DNA of 24,212 nucleotides. It comes from a virus. Below are positions 16,201-23,010 of this stretch, one piece after another (the stretch's first letter is position 1; the number at the start of each line of letters is the position of its first letter). Both the position numbers and the translations under genes were made by a program. The notes beneath the pieces were generated by a model. The model searched no databases. It saw only the letters and a program-made list of their open reading frames with translations, and was not told the origin of the DNA. Location: positions 1-24,212 of the IMG/VR virus record IMGVR_UViG_3300024346_000502; one strand, given 5' to 3'.

Positions 16201-16968
16201 TCACGTTGCTCTTGGGCTCCACTTGTTTCCACCAAACGATGGGAAGAACGGTGGGAAGAACGGTGGGAAGAACGGGAAGAATGGGAAGAATGGTGGGAAG
16301 AACGGGAAGAATGGTGGGAAAAATGGAGGGAAGAATGGAGGGAAAAATGGCGGGAAGAATGGGAAGAACGGAGCAATAGTAGTAACATTGTTAGATGCTG
16401 GTGATGCTGCAGAACTTCCATTAGCATTTGTTGCTACAACTGTGTATGTCTGTGCTGTATTTGCTTCTTGAGGAATAGTTGCAGATGTTCCTGCTACTGA
16501 ATTACTCTTTCCATCTGATGATGACCAGGTGTATCCAGTAATTGCCTTTCCACCGTTTGATGGTGCTGTCCAGTTTAATGTATCTTGATCAACTCCTGCT
16601 GTTGCTGTTGGTGCAGATGGGGTTGCTGGTACAGTGGTTACTGTAACTGCAGATGAAGCATCAGAAGCAGCAGATGTTCCTGCTGCGTTACTTGCTGTTA
16701 CAGTAAATGTTGGTGTTGCTCCAGAAGCAATTCCTTGAACAATAATTGGAGAAGATGCTCCAGTTGCTGTCTGTCCTGTGCTTGCTGTTACTGTAAAGGA
16801 GGTAGCAGCAGGTGAGAGTGCTGGTAGAGAAAATGATACAGAAACTGCACCATTAGTAAATGCCCGTCCTGTTCCTATGTCTGTTCCAGAAACACCTGTT
16901 GGCTTTAGTGGTTCCAAAAAGTCATTTGATGCTTGGGACCTTCTACCTGATTTCTTACCTGCTGCCAT
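16201..16968 (-). CDS. FN3-like structural protein with C-terminal Phe/Pro repeat
   Basis: This 255-residue, presumably virion-surface protein has three parts. Residues 1-20 are basic and polar. Residues about 22-198 form two fibronectin-III/Ig-like beta domains rich in Thr, Ser and Ala, with a typical GKAITGYTWSSSDGK turn (140-154) and YTVVATNANGSSAAS (175-189). Residues 200-243 consist only of Phe and Pro in FFPP and FFP units, followed by PSFGGNKWSPRAT. The repeat is encoded by 12- and 9-base units. Without FN3 context such a tail would look like low-complexity noise, but the frame is open, the domain before it is good and a terminator follows directly. AGGAG precedes the ATG. Binding, adhesion or assembly roles are possible. 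The prolines could be hydroxylation targets of the adjacent oxygenases, which is inference. Confidence 0.8.
   Translation of the reverse strand: MAAGKKSGRRSQASNDFLEPLKPTGVSGTDIGTGRAFTNGAVSVSFSLPALSPAATSFTVTASTGQTATGASSPIIVQGIASGATPTFTVTASNAAGTSAASDASSAVTVTTVPATPSAPTATAGVDQDTLNWTAPSNGGKAITGYTWSSSDGKSNSVAGTSATIPQEANTAQTYTVVATNANGSSAASPASNNVTTIAPFFPFFPPFFPPFFPPFFPPFFPFFPPFFPFFPFFPPFFPPFFPSFGGNKWSPRAT
16240..16371 (-). repeat. Tandem 12/9-base repeat encoding the Phe/Pro tail
   Basis: On the plus strand, units such as GGTGGGAAGAAC and GGGAAGAAT repeat with small changes over about 130 bases. They encode FFPP and FFP units on the minus strand. Unit length varies only by whole codons, so the frame is kept. 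Confidence 0.9.
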
Positions 16969-17000
16969 GTTGATCTCCTAATTTCTTATTGAATTTTGTA

Positions 17001-19067
17001 TTACGCTGTCAAGTCGCCGTAGACAACCCATGTATTTGCTGCTCTCTTGAATAGAGTTGCAGATGACCAAGTTGTACGAAGTTTCAAGCCAGGTGTTGCG
17101 TTAACAGTTACTCCTGCTGCTCCTGCAATTGTAACCTGTCCAGTTGATGTCTGAAGGATATCAAGTGATGTTCCAATTGGGAAGTTTAGAGTTGCATCTG
17201 TTGGGATTGTAAGAGTCATCGCTGAAGATGATCCCATTTCGATCAAGTCATCTCTTTCAGTTAGTGCTGAAAGTGTGTATGATGCTGTCTTCTGAATGAT
17301 TGGAGTACGTGATGGTACACCTTCCATTGTCTGTGTACCGTCTGAGAATGCTACACCTGCTGCTGCTGCTGTAACTAGTCCAGAGAAAGTTGGAGCATTT
17401 GCAACAGAGATTGTCTCTCCAGTTTTTACAATGTTTGTACCAGCAATTACAGCCTCAGAAGCATTAAACTGTGAGTATGAAATTTCTGTTGTTCCAACTG
17501 TAATTGTTCCAGTTGTGCTCAAGATATATCCCTTAGAGCCATTTGTTGAACCAGATGTTACGAATACGAAGTCACCTGTTGCCAACTCTCCTGCAGGATT
17601 ATTATCTGCATCTGCTGCACGGGTTACAACCCAAGGTGCTCCAGCGCTTCCTACTGCTGTTACTGTGTAAACACCATTTTGCTTTGCGTCTGTCTGTGCA
17701 CGAAGAAGAATTCTGTTGCCAACAGAAACTGATGCTCCATCAATTGTTCCAATAGAACCATTTGATGCTGCTGTAATTGTTGCACCAACGCCATTTGTTC
17801 CGTTGTTATATGTACCAGCAAGATTTCCTGATGTTGCTGCAACTACTGGTTGGTGGAAGTTGATTCCTGCTGCAAGTCCATCAACATACTGCTTTGTTGC
17901 TGCATGTAGATCTGATGTTGGTGCACCTGATAGTGTAAGTGCTCCTGTTAGTGTTCCACCAGAAAGATTCAACTTAGCATTAAGTGCTGTCTGTGCAGCA
18001 GTTGATACTGGCTTATTTGCATCTGAAGTGTTATCAACATTTCCAAGGCCAACTGATGACTTTGTAAGTGCTGCAACGGCTGTTGCAATCTTTGAATCTG
18101 CTGCAGTGCCTGCTGCTGTAATTGCATCTGCTTCTGCAGTGTCTGCGTAAGACTTTGTTGCAAGAAGTGATGTATCTGCAATTCCATGTACATTTGATGT
18201 ATCATCATTGTGTGTTGATACTGCATCATCTGAATACTGTTTTGTTGCAATTGTTGAACTGATATCGAATCTCTGATCAACAGAGTTCCAGTCAATTCCA
18301 GTTCCTGCAAGTGCTTCCTGATCTACAGTTGCTTCTGAAACTGCATTTGAAAGATCTGATTGTGTAACAAGAACAGATGTATCTGGAATACCGTGTACGT
18401 TTGCTGTTTCTGCATTGTGATCAGAAACATCTGTTAGCAATGCTAGTGCTGATGTGTCTGCGATTCCATGTACGTTTTCTGTTTCTGAATTGTGTGCTGA
18501 AAGATCAGCCTGTACAACAAGAAGAGATGTATCTGCGATACCATGAACTAATGTTGTATCTGCAGTGTGTGTTGAAAGTGCTCCAGAAGCGTCATCTCGT
18601 GCTCCCTGAACTTCTGACTTAAGTGCTAAATCTGCTGTGTCCTGAATACCATGTACTAGGGTTGTGTCTGAGTTGTGTGTTGAAAGTGCATTAGCAGCGT
18701 CTGTTGCTGCAGTATTAACATGGCTCTGAAGTGCTAGAGCAGATGTATCTGCAATGCCGTGAATCATAGTTGAATCATTTATGTGTGTTGTAAGATTTTG
18801 TCCAACTGTTGCAAAGAACTGTGGGTCATCGCCAATTGCTGCTGCTAACTCATTAAGAGTATTTAGAAGATCTGGGGCACCATCAATAATTGCTGATAGT
18901 TCTGCTGCATTAGCAAAGTACTGTAGAGCAGTCCATGCTGAGGAGCCGTTACCCATTTTAAATTTATTTGTGTCGGTTTCAAAACCAATTTCACCTGCTG
19001 CCAATACTGGGTTTGCAGCCGTCCATTGTGCTGCAGTTCCTCTGCGCTGTTGCATTCTTGTTGCCAT
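17001..19067 (-). CDS. Tail fibre-like protein with Mtd-type N-terminus and HGI-DT repeats
   Basis: This 688-residue modular fibre has these domains in order: an N-terminal module like that of the major tropism determinant (RRGTAAQWTAANPVLAAGE, 8-26, then KMGNGSSAW); a LLNTLNELAAAIGDD helix (67-81); six copies of an H-x3-T-x2-(V/I)-HGI-x-DT motif beginning at residues 95, 131, 167, 192, 217 and 286; the fibre signature SSVGLGNVDNTSDANKP (337-353); the GALTLSGAPTSDLHAATKQY module (375-394); and a beta domain of about 140 residues with GTNGVGATITAASNG and ENGVYTV-like text (KQNGVYTV). The C-terminal beta-rich domain (about 590-688) may be the receptor-binding or trimerisation tip. AAGGAG precedes the ATG by 9 bases. 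It is probably a virion appendage; the exact place is not known. Confidence 0.85.
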   Translation of the reverse strand: MATRMQQRRGTAAQWTAANPVLAAGEIGFETDTNKFKMGNGSSAWTALQYFANAAELSAIIDGAPDLLNTLNELAAAIGDDPQFFATVGQNLTTHINDSTMIHGIADTSALALQSHVNTAATDAANALSTHNSDTTLVHGIQDTADLALKSEVQGARDDASGALSTHTADTTLVHGIADTSLLVVQADLSAHNSETENVHGIADTSALALLTDVSDHNAETANVHGIPDTSVLVTQSDLSNAVSEATVDQEALAGTGIDWNSVDQRFDISSTIATKQYSDDAVSTHNDDTSNVHGIADTSLLATKSYADTAEADAITAAGTAADSKIATAVAALTKSSVGLGNVDNTSDANKPVSTAAQTALNAKLNLSGGTLTGALTLSGAPTSDLHAATKQYVDGLAAGINFHQPVVAATSGNLAGTYNNGTNGVGATITAASNGSIGTIDGASVSVGNRILLRAQTDAKQNGVYTVTAVGSAGAPWVVTRAADADNNPAGELATGDFVFVTSGSTNGSKGYILSTTGTITVGTTEISYSQFNASEAVIAGTNIVKTGETISVANAPTFSGLVTAAAAGVAFSDGTQTMEGVPSRTPIIQKTASYTLSALTERDDLIEMGSSSAMTLTIPTDATLNFPIGTSLDILQTSTGQVTIAGAAGVTVNATPGLKLRTTWSSATLFKRAANTWVVYGDLTA
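18138..18785 (-). repeat. Six HGI-DT repeats in the 688-aa fibre
   Basis: Six copies of a motif like THNSDTTLVHGIQDTADL occur with residue spacings of 36, 36, 25, 25 and 69. The linkers between them are Ala/Ser-rich and probably coiled. Copies are similar but not identical at DNA level. Confidence 0.75.
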
Positions 19068-19082
19068 TTATATATTCTCCTT

Positions 19083-19114
19083 ATGGGGGCTGCCCATTAA
19101 CTTATCTTATTATA
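19083..19114 (-). promoter_or_regulatory. Possible promoter and leader hairpin before the 688-aa fibre gene
   Basis: TATAAT on the minus strand (19114-19109) without a good -35 box is followed by a small hairpin, ATGGG/CCCAT (19083-19097), directly before AAGGAG (19082-19077). A start near 19102 would give a leader of about 35 bases. Confidence 0.3.
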
Positions 19115-19123
19115 ACCCCTGTT

Positions 19124-19573
19124 TTAATTGAAGTTATCTACTACACTACCGCCATCGAATACAACTGTCCATTCTGTTGTAGAAGGGCCACCTGCATCCA
19201 AACCTACACCCAATGGGCTGTTGAATGATCCACCTTCATAGAACTGAGATACTATAAAACCAGTTCCATCAATTGCGGTATCGTGAATGTGCTGTGGTAA
19301 GTTGTTTGTATCATCGATAGTTGCTTGGGTATACCAAGAACCTTCGTAATAGAAATTAACTCTGTTTGTTAGAGTGTCTAACCACATTGTTCCATTAGTT
19401 GGTGAAGAAGGAGCAGTTGATCCAACAGCCATTGAACGGTTATCAACGTACTCCTTGGTTGCTGCATGGTCTGCAAGAGTTGGTGCTCCTACTGTTACTG
19501 CATCTCCGAATGTACCGCCGTTTGTTACGACTAATCCATTCTTGACCTTGAAGTCTTTATCGACTGTTGTCAT
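19124..19573 (-). CDS. Small fibre-like structural protein
   Basis: This 149-residue protein begins with TTVDKDFKVKNGLVVTNGG, nearly the same tag as the upstream 548-residue fibre (TVNKDFKIKSGLVV). It continues with the fibre module APTLADHAATKEYVDNR (30-46) and then PSSPTNGTMWLDTLTNRVNF-type text, widespread in phage tail fibres (TMWLDT at 63-68, FYYEGSWY near 75-82). The rest is Gly/Ser/Thr-rich and probably beta. It looks like a short fibre or an assembly partner using the same attachment tag. GGGAG precedes the ATG. The neighbours on both sides are fibre genes. Its C-terminal sequence gives no further family. Confidence 0.75.
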   Translation of the reverse strand: MTTVDKDFKVKNGLVVTNGGTFGDAVTVGAPTLADHAATKEYVDNRSMAVGSTAPSSPTNGTMWLDTLTNRVNFYYEGSWYTQATIDDTNNLPQHIHDTAIDGTGFIVSQFYEGGSFNSPLGVGLDAGGPSTTEWTVVFDGGSVVDNFN

Positions 19574-19608
19574 TTACTACTCCCTCTTCCAACTATTTTT
19601 ATTTTTTA

Positions 19609-21255
19609 TTAAACTAGAAGTGTTCCAACAACTGTAACTGTTGAAGTGTTATTTGCTGTAGTTACACGAAGTTGTACATCGTTCCCTGAGATTGCTGCTG
19701 AAACAGAACCAAGAGAACCATTTGTTCCGACGATACCATATTCAGTCATTGAAATGTTATCGTTGGCGTGAAGTGTTACAAGTACCTTTGACACTTCTGT
19801 GTGGTCACCATTAGCAACCTTTACAAGGAACTCTGCTGAACGGTAGTCAGCCTTAGCCCATGAATATGCTGTTGCAATTCCTGCTGTTGGAACTACTGTT
19901 GTTCCTGCAACATTCTTAGCAACTGAGTTAATCTCAACTGCTGTGAAGTTTGGTGTTGTATCTTGAATCGCATCAATTGCTCTCTGATCTGTGAAGTATA
20001 GTCGTGTACCTTCTGCAAGATCAGATGTTGTAGAATCTGCTACACCGTTTTCTGCGGTGATAGTAAGTCCTGCACCTGTTCCTGTAATTGTGATGTTTGT
20101 AAGATTTGCACCAGTCAAAAGGGCTGCTGCTGAAGTCTTAGCACGAGCATCTGTGAAGTACTGTGTTGTTCCTTCTGCTACATCATCTGTTGTAAGTGCA
20201 TCTGCATGTGCAATAGCATTTTGTTCTGCTGTATTTGCATATCCTTGTGCTGTTGAAAGAGCAGTTGTGATTTCACCATCTGTATAAGATCCTGCTGCTG
20301 CAATAGCATCTGACTCTGCAGTGTCTGCATAGCCCTGAGCAGTTGAAAGTGCTGTTGTAATTTCTCCATCTGTATAAGATTCTGCTGTAGAAATTGCATT
20401 TGATTCTGCTGAATCAACATATGCCTTTGTTGCTGCATGGAGGTTACTTGTTGGCGCACCTGAAAGTGTCAAAGCACCTGTCATTGTGTCGCCAGACTTG
20501 GCTACCTTTTCTCCAATTGCTGCATTTACAGTTCCAATAAAGTCTTCGTCATCACCAAGTGCTGCTGCCAACTCGTTAAGAGTATCAAGCATTGCTGGTG
20601 CAGCATCAATAAGTGCTGCTACCGCATTATCTGCATGTAGTTCTGCTGCTGCCTGTGCAAGACCAATTTCTGTATTTGTCTTGTATGCTGACCAAACCTC
20701 TGTTGAAAGGTTTGAAGCATCATTGATTAAGTCATCTGCGTAGTTCTTAGCATCTTGTTCTGCTGTGTCAGCATATGACTGGTAAGCAGATGTAATTGCT
20801 GTTTCACGAGCATCTGTGTATGCCTTAGCATCTGTTTCTGCTGTGTCAGCATATGACTGGTAAGCAGAAGTAATAGCAGTTTCACGGCCATCTGTATATG
20901 AGTTGGCTGCGTCTTCTGCATTTCCTGCTGCTGTGTCAGCGTAGTTCTGATAAGCAGTTGTAATAGCAGTCTCACGATTGTCTGTGTATGTGTTTGCTGC
21001 TGTTTGTGCTGATGAAGCAGAACCTGCTGCATCGTAATAAGCATCTACTGTAGCACGATCAATTGAAAGTTCTCCAGCACCACTTACATCAAATTCTGCT
21101 GAAACTGACTTTACAAGTGTTTCTCCGCCAATGAGGTCAAGGATGTATTGATCTCCTGCGTTTTCTGTAAGAATTACTTCACCGTTGATTGTACCTTGTA
21201 GGCCCTCAACGACGAGTCCACTCTTAATCTTAAAATCTTTATTTACTGTTGCCAT
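19609..21255 (-). CDS. Repeat-rich tail fibre-like protein
   Basis: This 548-residue fibre-like protein has these parts in order: the N-terminal tag MATVNKDFKIKSGLVV (1-16) shared with the 149-residue gene; three Ala/Tyr-rich helical repeats of the form SYTDGRETAITSAYQSYAD (from about 89, 119 and 145); a MLDTLNELAAALGDD helix (222-236) and GALTLSGAPTSNLHAATKAY module (260-279), both also present in the 688-residue fibre; two copies of SYTDGEITTALSTAQGYA (293-310 and 323-340); YFTDARAK and LYFTDQRA motifs (366-373, 419-426); and a C-terminal beta domain (about 470-548) homologous to that of the 148-residue gene. The helical repeats suggest a trimeric coiled stalk. AAGGAG precedes the ATG. Confidence 0.85.
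   Translation of the reverse strand: MATVNKDFKIKSGLVVEGLQGTINGEVILTENAGDQYILDLIGGETLVKSVSAEFDVSGAGELSIDRATVDAYYDAAGSASSAQTAANTYTDNRETAITTAYQNYADTAAGNAEDAANSYTDGRETAITSAYQSYADTAETDAKAYTDARETAITSAYQSYADTAEQDAKNYADDLINDASNLSTEVWSAYKTNTEIGLAQAAAELHADNAVAALIDAAPAMLDTLNELAAALGDDEDFIGTVNAAIGEKVAKSGDTMTGALTLSGAPTSNLHAATKAYVDSAESNAISTAESYTDGEITTALSTAQGYADTAESDAIAAAGSYTDGEITTALSTAQGYANTAEQNAIAHADALTTDDVAEGTTQYFTDARAKTSAAALLTGANLTNITITGTGAGLTITAENGVADSTTSDLAEGTRLYFTDQRAIDAIQDTTPNFTAVEINSVAKNVAGTTVVPTAGIATAYSWAKADYRSAEFLVKVANGDHTEVSKVLVTLHANDNISMTEYGIVGTNGSLGSVSAAISGNDVQLRVTTANNTSTVTVVGTLLV
20222..20990 (-). repeat. Degenerate stalk repeats in the 548-aa fibre gene
   Basis: Two repeat families encode the stalk: a 26-30 residue Y-T-D-x-R-E-T-A-I-T unit (three copies) and a 30-residue Y-T-D-G-E-I-T-T-A-L unit (two copies). 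Some stretches are nearly identical at DNA level, for instance around 20770 and 20850, a sign of tandem duplication. Confidence 0.75.
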
Positions 21256-21272
21256 TTTTTATATCTCCTTAG

Positions 21273-21719
21273 TTATGCCTTAAGTCCAATTCGTGCAAAA
21301 CGAACTGTGACTGGCTTGATCGCAGGATCTGGAGTGACTGTTAAGGCCACGGTATTTCCAGTGCGAGAGACATTAATGGTGCCAATATTCCCATCATTGT
21401 CGATTGTTCCGTATTCGCTGACATTTACATTTGTACCGTCAACGAGAATTGTGAGTTCGGTTGCATAGAACTTGTTGTCCCCTGCACTAGTCTTTGATAT
21501 TGAAACAATATACTTGACCATTCGCCAAACTGTAGCGTCAAAGTTATCAACAACAGTTACGTTCTCAATACCAGTGATTGTGTTTTCATTGTTACCTGCT
21601 GAACCCAAGTCTGTTGCTTGAGCAGAAGCGGTATCGATTAAATCTTCATAGTTTTCTTGAGTAGGTCTATCTCCAGTTTGGAATAGACTCTTAACTGCTG
21701 GAATTGATACTTTAGCCAT
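21273..21719 (-). CDS. Small virion-type protein sharing the fibre C-terminal domain
   Basis: This 148-residue protein starts with KSLFQTGDRPTQENYEDLID (10-29), a segment common at the N-terminus of phage structural proteins. Its second half (about 65-148) is a beta domain seen again at the C-terminus of the 548-residue fibre: NVSEYGTIDNDGNIG here matches SMTEYGIVGTNGSLG there, followed in both by an S-x-(T/S)-G-N-x-V strand. It may be a fibre-tip or chaperone-like unit of the same assembly. The ATG at 21719 has no Shine-Dalgarno site and lies 6 bases after TATAAT, consistent with a leaderless start. Confidence 0.7.
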   Translation of the reverse strand: MAKVSIPAVKSLFQTGDRPTQENYEDLIDTASAQATDLGSAGNNENTITGIENVTVVDNFDATVWRMVKYIVSISKTSAGDNKFYATELTILVDGTNVNVSEYGTIDNDGNIGTINVSRTGNTVALTVTPDPAIKPVTVRFARIGLKA

Positions 21720-21725
21720 GTGGCA

Positions 21726-21731
21726 ATTATA
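21726..21731 (-). promoter_or_regulatory. -10 box, leaderless start of the 148-aa gene
   Basis: The minus strand reads TATAAT, six bases (TGCCAC), then ATG at 21719. The extended TG is absent here (GGT instead). No Shine-Dalgarno site is present. Confidence 0.45.
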
Positions 21732-21751
21732 ACCCCCTTTTAATAATATTA

Positions 21752-21976
21752 TTAGAGAATATAGTTACTATAGCCAATAACCTGAAGTGGAATCGCTGGG
21801 GTATTTCCCAAACCAATGGCTTGAATCTGAATTGCTGTGAACTTAACCCTAAAAGGCAAGACTTCTGTTATAACTGTTTTTCTTAAGAAGTCTTTTATTT
21901 GAACTTCTGGATAGTCTATAGGAAATATTCGTTCTGTTTTGTTTTGTAGATCGTCAATAATTACTGCTGTTGCCAT
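21752..21976 (-). CDS. Small hypothetical protein of the tail module
   Basis: I do not recognise this 74-residue protein. It has a mixed N-terminus (ATAVIIDDLQNKTERIFPID) and a second half rich in Val, Ile and Pro (VRVKFTAIQIQAIGLG-like text at 43-57) that suggests a small beta sheet. The ATG overlaps the TAA of the 138-residue gene (TAATG), so translation is coupled and the two products are probably made together. Membership of the tail operon suggests a structural or assembly role. Confidence 0.6.
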   Translation of the reverse strand: MATAVIIDDLQNKTERIFPIDYPEVQIKDFLRKTVITEVLPFRVKFTAIQIQAIGLGNTPAIPLQVIGYSNYIL

Positions 21977-22392
21977 TAATCTGTTACATCTTCAAGAATC
22001 TTCATGCTACCCTGAGCAACTGTCCAGACTCTTGTTGGGTCTGATACTTGAATATCAAAGATGTCTCCTGTTTCAAGTTGAATAGACTCTTCTGCTGTAA
22101 GCCATACTGTAAACTCTCCAACAAGATCATCTTCGTCTGCAACTGGATATAGATTTAAAATAAGTTCTGCATCATCAGTTATAACACCTAGATTTGATGG
22201 AAGATTTGGACGCTTTATCTTCATAGCAATGTCCCACTCAGATCCTTCACCTTTTAGAATTAGTGGCTCTTTGGCATCATCTGTTACATAAACCTTAAAC
22301 CCAGAAGTGTCTCCACGAACAACAGTCCAAATAACTGTAGGTGGTTTATTTCCTATATCGTATGATGTTTGAGATCCTCTTAGAGTTGCCAT
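21976..22392 (-). CDS. Ig-like structural protein, possibly baseplate-type
   Basis: This 138-residue protein is probably beta-sandwich. Its order of features is WTVVRGDTSGFKVYVTDD (22-39), a K-P-L-I-L-type strand, WDIAMKIKRP, an acidic stretch DDAELILNLYP, then GEFTVWLTAEESIQLETGD and IFDIQVSDP. This resembles the N-terminal domain of phage upper baseplate proteins (BppU type), where a G-D-T start leads to an Ig-like fold. The link is by pattern only and therefore tentative. The ATG at 22392 lies 6 bases after TGATATAAT with no Shine-Dalgarno site. The TGA of the preceding gene forms part of that promoter box. Confidence 0.62.
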   Translation of the reverse strand: MATLRGSQTSYDIGNKPPTVIWTVVRGDTSGFKVYVTDDAKEPLILKGEGSEWDIAMKIKRPNLPSNLGVITDDAELILNLYPVADEDDLVGEFTVWLTAEESIQLETGDIFDIQVSDPTRVWTVAQGSMKILEDVTD

Positions 22393-22398
22393 AATGTT

Positions 22399-22407
22399 AT
22401 TATATCA
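22399..22407 (-). promoter_or_regulatory. Extended -10 promoter overlapping a stop codon
   Basis: The minus strand reads TGATATAAT, then AACATT, then ATG at 22392. The first three bases are the stop codon of the 108-aa gene, so one TGA serves both as stop and as the extended -10 TGn. Confidence 0.5.
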
Positions 22408-22731
22408 CGACAATCCGTCTTTGAGTGCTCCCCATGTACCGTTGCCTTTTGTCTGCACAACTATTAAACCTTGCGCTCCCTGAACAGCAACAACGGCAAC
22501 ATATCTTGCTGGACCAGTTGAAGGTCTTCCACCAACAAGTTCACCGTTTGAATTAATATAAACCTTTGTTCCTGGAGCACCAAGACCAGAGGTGTTCATC
22601 TGTAAAATTCCAGACACAACAGCAACACCATCACTCATTGCAGAAATTCCTGTTTGTATCAAACCAAGTATAGGTGCATCTGGGTTGTGGTTGAGTCCAG
22701 ATGGATTATATCTTTCAACTGTTGTTTTCAT
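22405..22731 (-). CDS. Structural protein, downstream part of a gene split by TGA
   Basis: This 108-residue reading frame from ATG 22731 has the C-terminal part of a common phage virion domain: ILGLIQTGISAMSDGVAVVSG (21-41, the usual I-L-G-L then V-x-S-G pattern), NTSGLGAPGTKVYINSNGEL (46-65), then YVAVVAVQGAQGLIVVQTKG. In related proteins this domain begins with V-R/K-N-N-T and G-T-P-V-Y. Here those elements lie upstream in the same frame: VRNNT is in the 59-residue frame before the TGA and TPVYITG directly after it. The ATG at 22731 has no Shine-Dalgarno site or -10 box. This part may therefore be made by readthrough, by an alternative start, or not at all. Confidence 0.6.
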   Translation of the reverse strand: MKTTVERYNPSGLNHNPDAPILGLIQTGISAMSDGVAVVSGILQMNTSGLGAPGTKVYINSNGELVGGRPSTGPARYVAVVAVQGAQGLIVVQTKGNGTWGALKDGLS

Positions 22732-22773
22732 TTGTCCAGAATGAGAAACATTTCCTGTAATGTATACGGGAGT

Positions 22774-22953
22774 TCAAGCAGAAAACGGCAAGTTTGTGTT
22801 GTTTCTTACAGGAGAAGAAACACTAGTCATACCTAACGGTGGCAGAATATTATTCAAAGCATCTACCAATACCTTAAAATCTCCGTGTACGTTCACGGGA
22901 TCAGAAGCAATAGGATACTTCATAGTAGGATAATTAGATGATGATACAGGCAT
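22774..22953 (-). CDS. Structural protein, upstream part of the same split gene
   Basis: A 59-residue frame from ATG 22953 to the TGA at 22774-22776. It reads from PVSSSNYPTMKYPIASDPVN through VLVDALNNILPPLG (29-42) to SPVRNNTNLPFSA, and the frame continues after the stop as TPVYITGNVSHSG. Together with the 108-residue frame it forms one frame of 549 bases broken only by this TGA. The TGA stands where related domains have a conserved Gly before T-P-V-Y, and a single base change from GGA would explain it. The ATG lies 7 bases after TGGTATAAT, a leaderless arrangement. It could be a nonsense mutant, a sequencing error or a leaky stop. Confidence 0.6.
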   Translation of the reverse strand: MPVSSSNYPTMKYPIASDPVNVHGDFKVLVDALNNILPPLGMTSVSSPVRNNTNLPFSA

Positions 22954-22960
22954 AATATTT

Positions 22961-22969
22961 ATTATACCA
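22961..22969 (-). promoter_or_regulatory. Extended -10 promoter of the tail operon, leaderless
   Basis: The minus strand reads TGGTATAAT, then AAATATT, then ATG at 22953. It is divergent from the lysin promoter, whose -35 begins at 22980. Confidence 0.5.
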
Positions 22970-22979
22970 CCCTATAAAG

Positions 22980-23009
22980 TTGACTTTTGGTAAAATTTTG
23001 TGTTATACT
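22980..23009 (+). promoter_or_regulatory. Promoter of the lysin gene
   Basis: TTGACT (22980-22985) and TATACT (23004-23009) have an 18-base spacer, with TGT directly before the -10 (extended -10). It is the best-formed promoter in the window. The predicted start is near 23016. Confidence 0.75.
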
Positions 23010-23010
23010 T

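Noticed and set aside
16231-16372. Tandem repeat as a CRISPR array or attachment site
   Set aside because: Units are 9-12 bases with no spacers and lie inside a coding frame.
16168-16471. Open frames on the plus strand opposite the Phe/Pro repeat (Gly/Lys/Asn or Glu/Trp/Arg-rich)
   Set aside because: They are by-products of the short repeat, which is open in several frames. Only the minus-strand frame joins to a proper FN3-like domain with a ribosome binding site and a terminator.
17296-18150. Plus-strand frames opposite the 688-aa fibre
   Set aside because: Val/Ala/Pro-rich shadow of the repetitive Ala/Thr-rich minus-strand gene; no start signals.
18138-20990. Regular repeats in the fibre genes as a CRISPR-like or regulatory repeat array
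   Set aside because: The periodicity is protein-level and codon-phased; DNA copies are degenerate.
22774-22776. TGA read as glycine by an alternative genetic code (code 25)
   Set aside because: All other long frames are intact under the standard code, and several TGA codons act as stops in ATGA overlaps. One TGA is better explained by mutation, error or readthrough.
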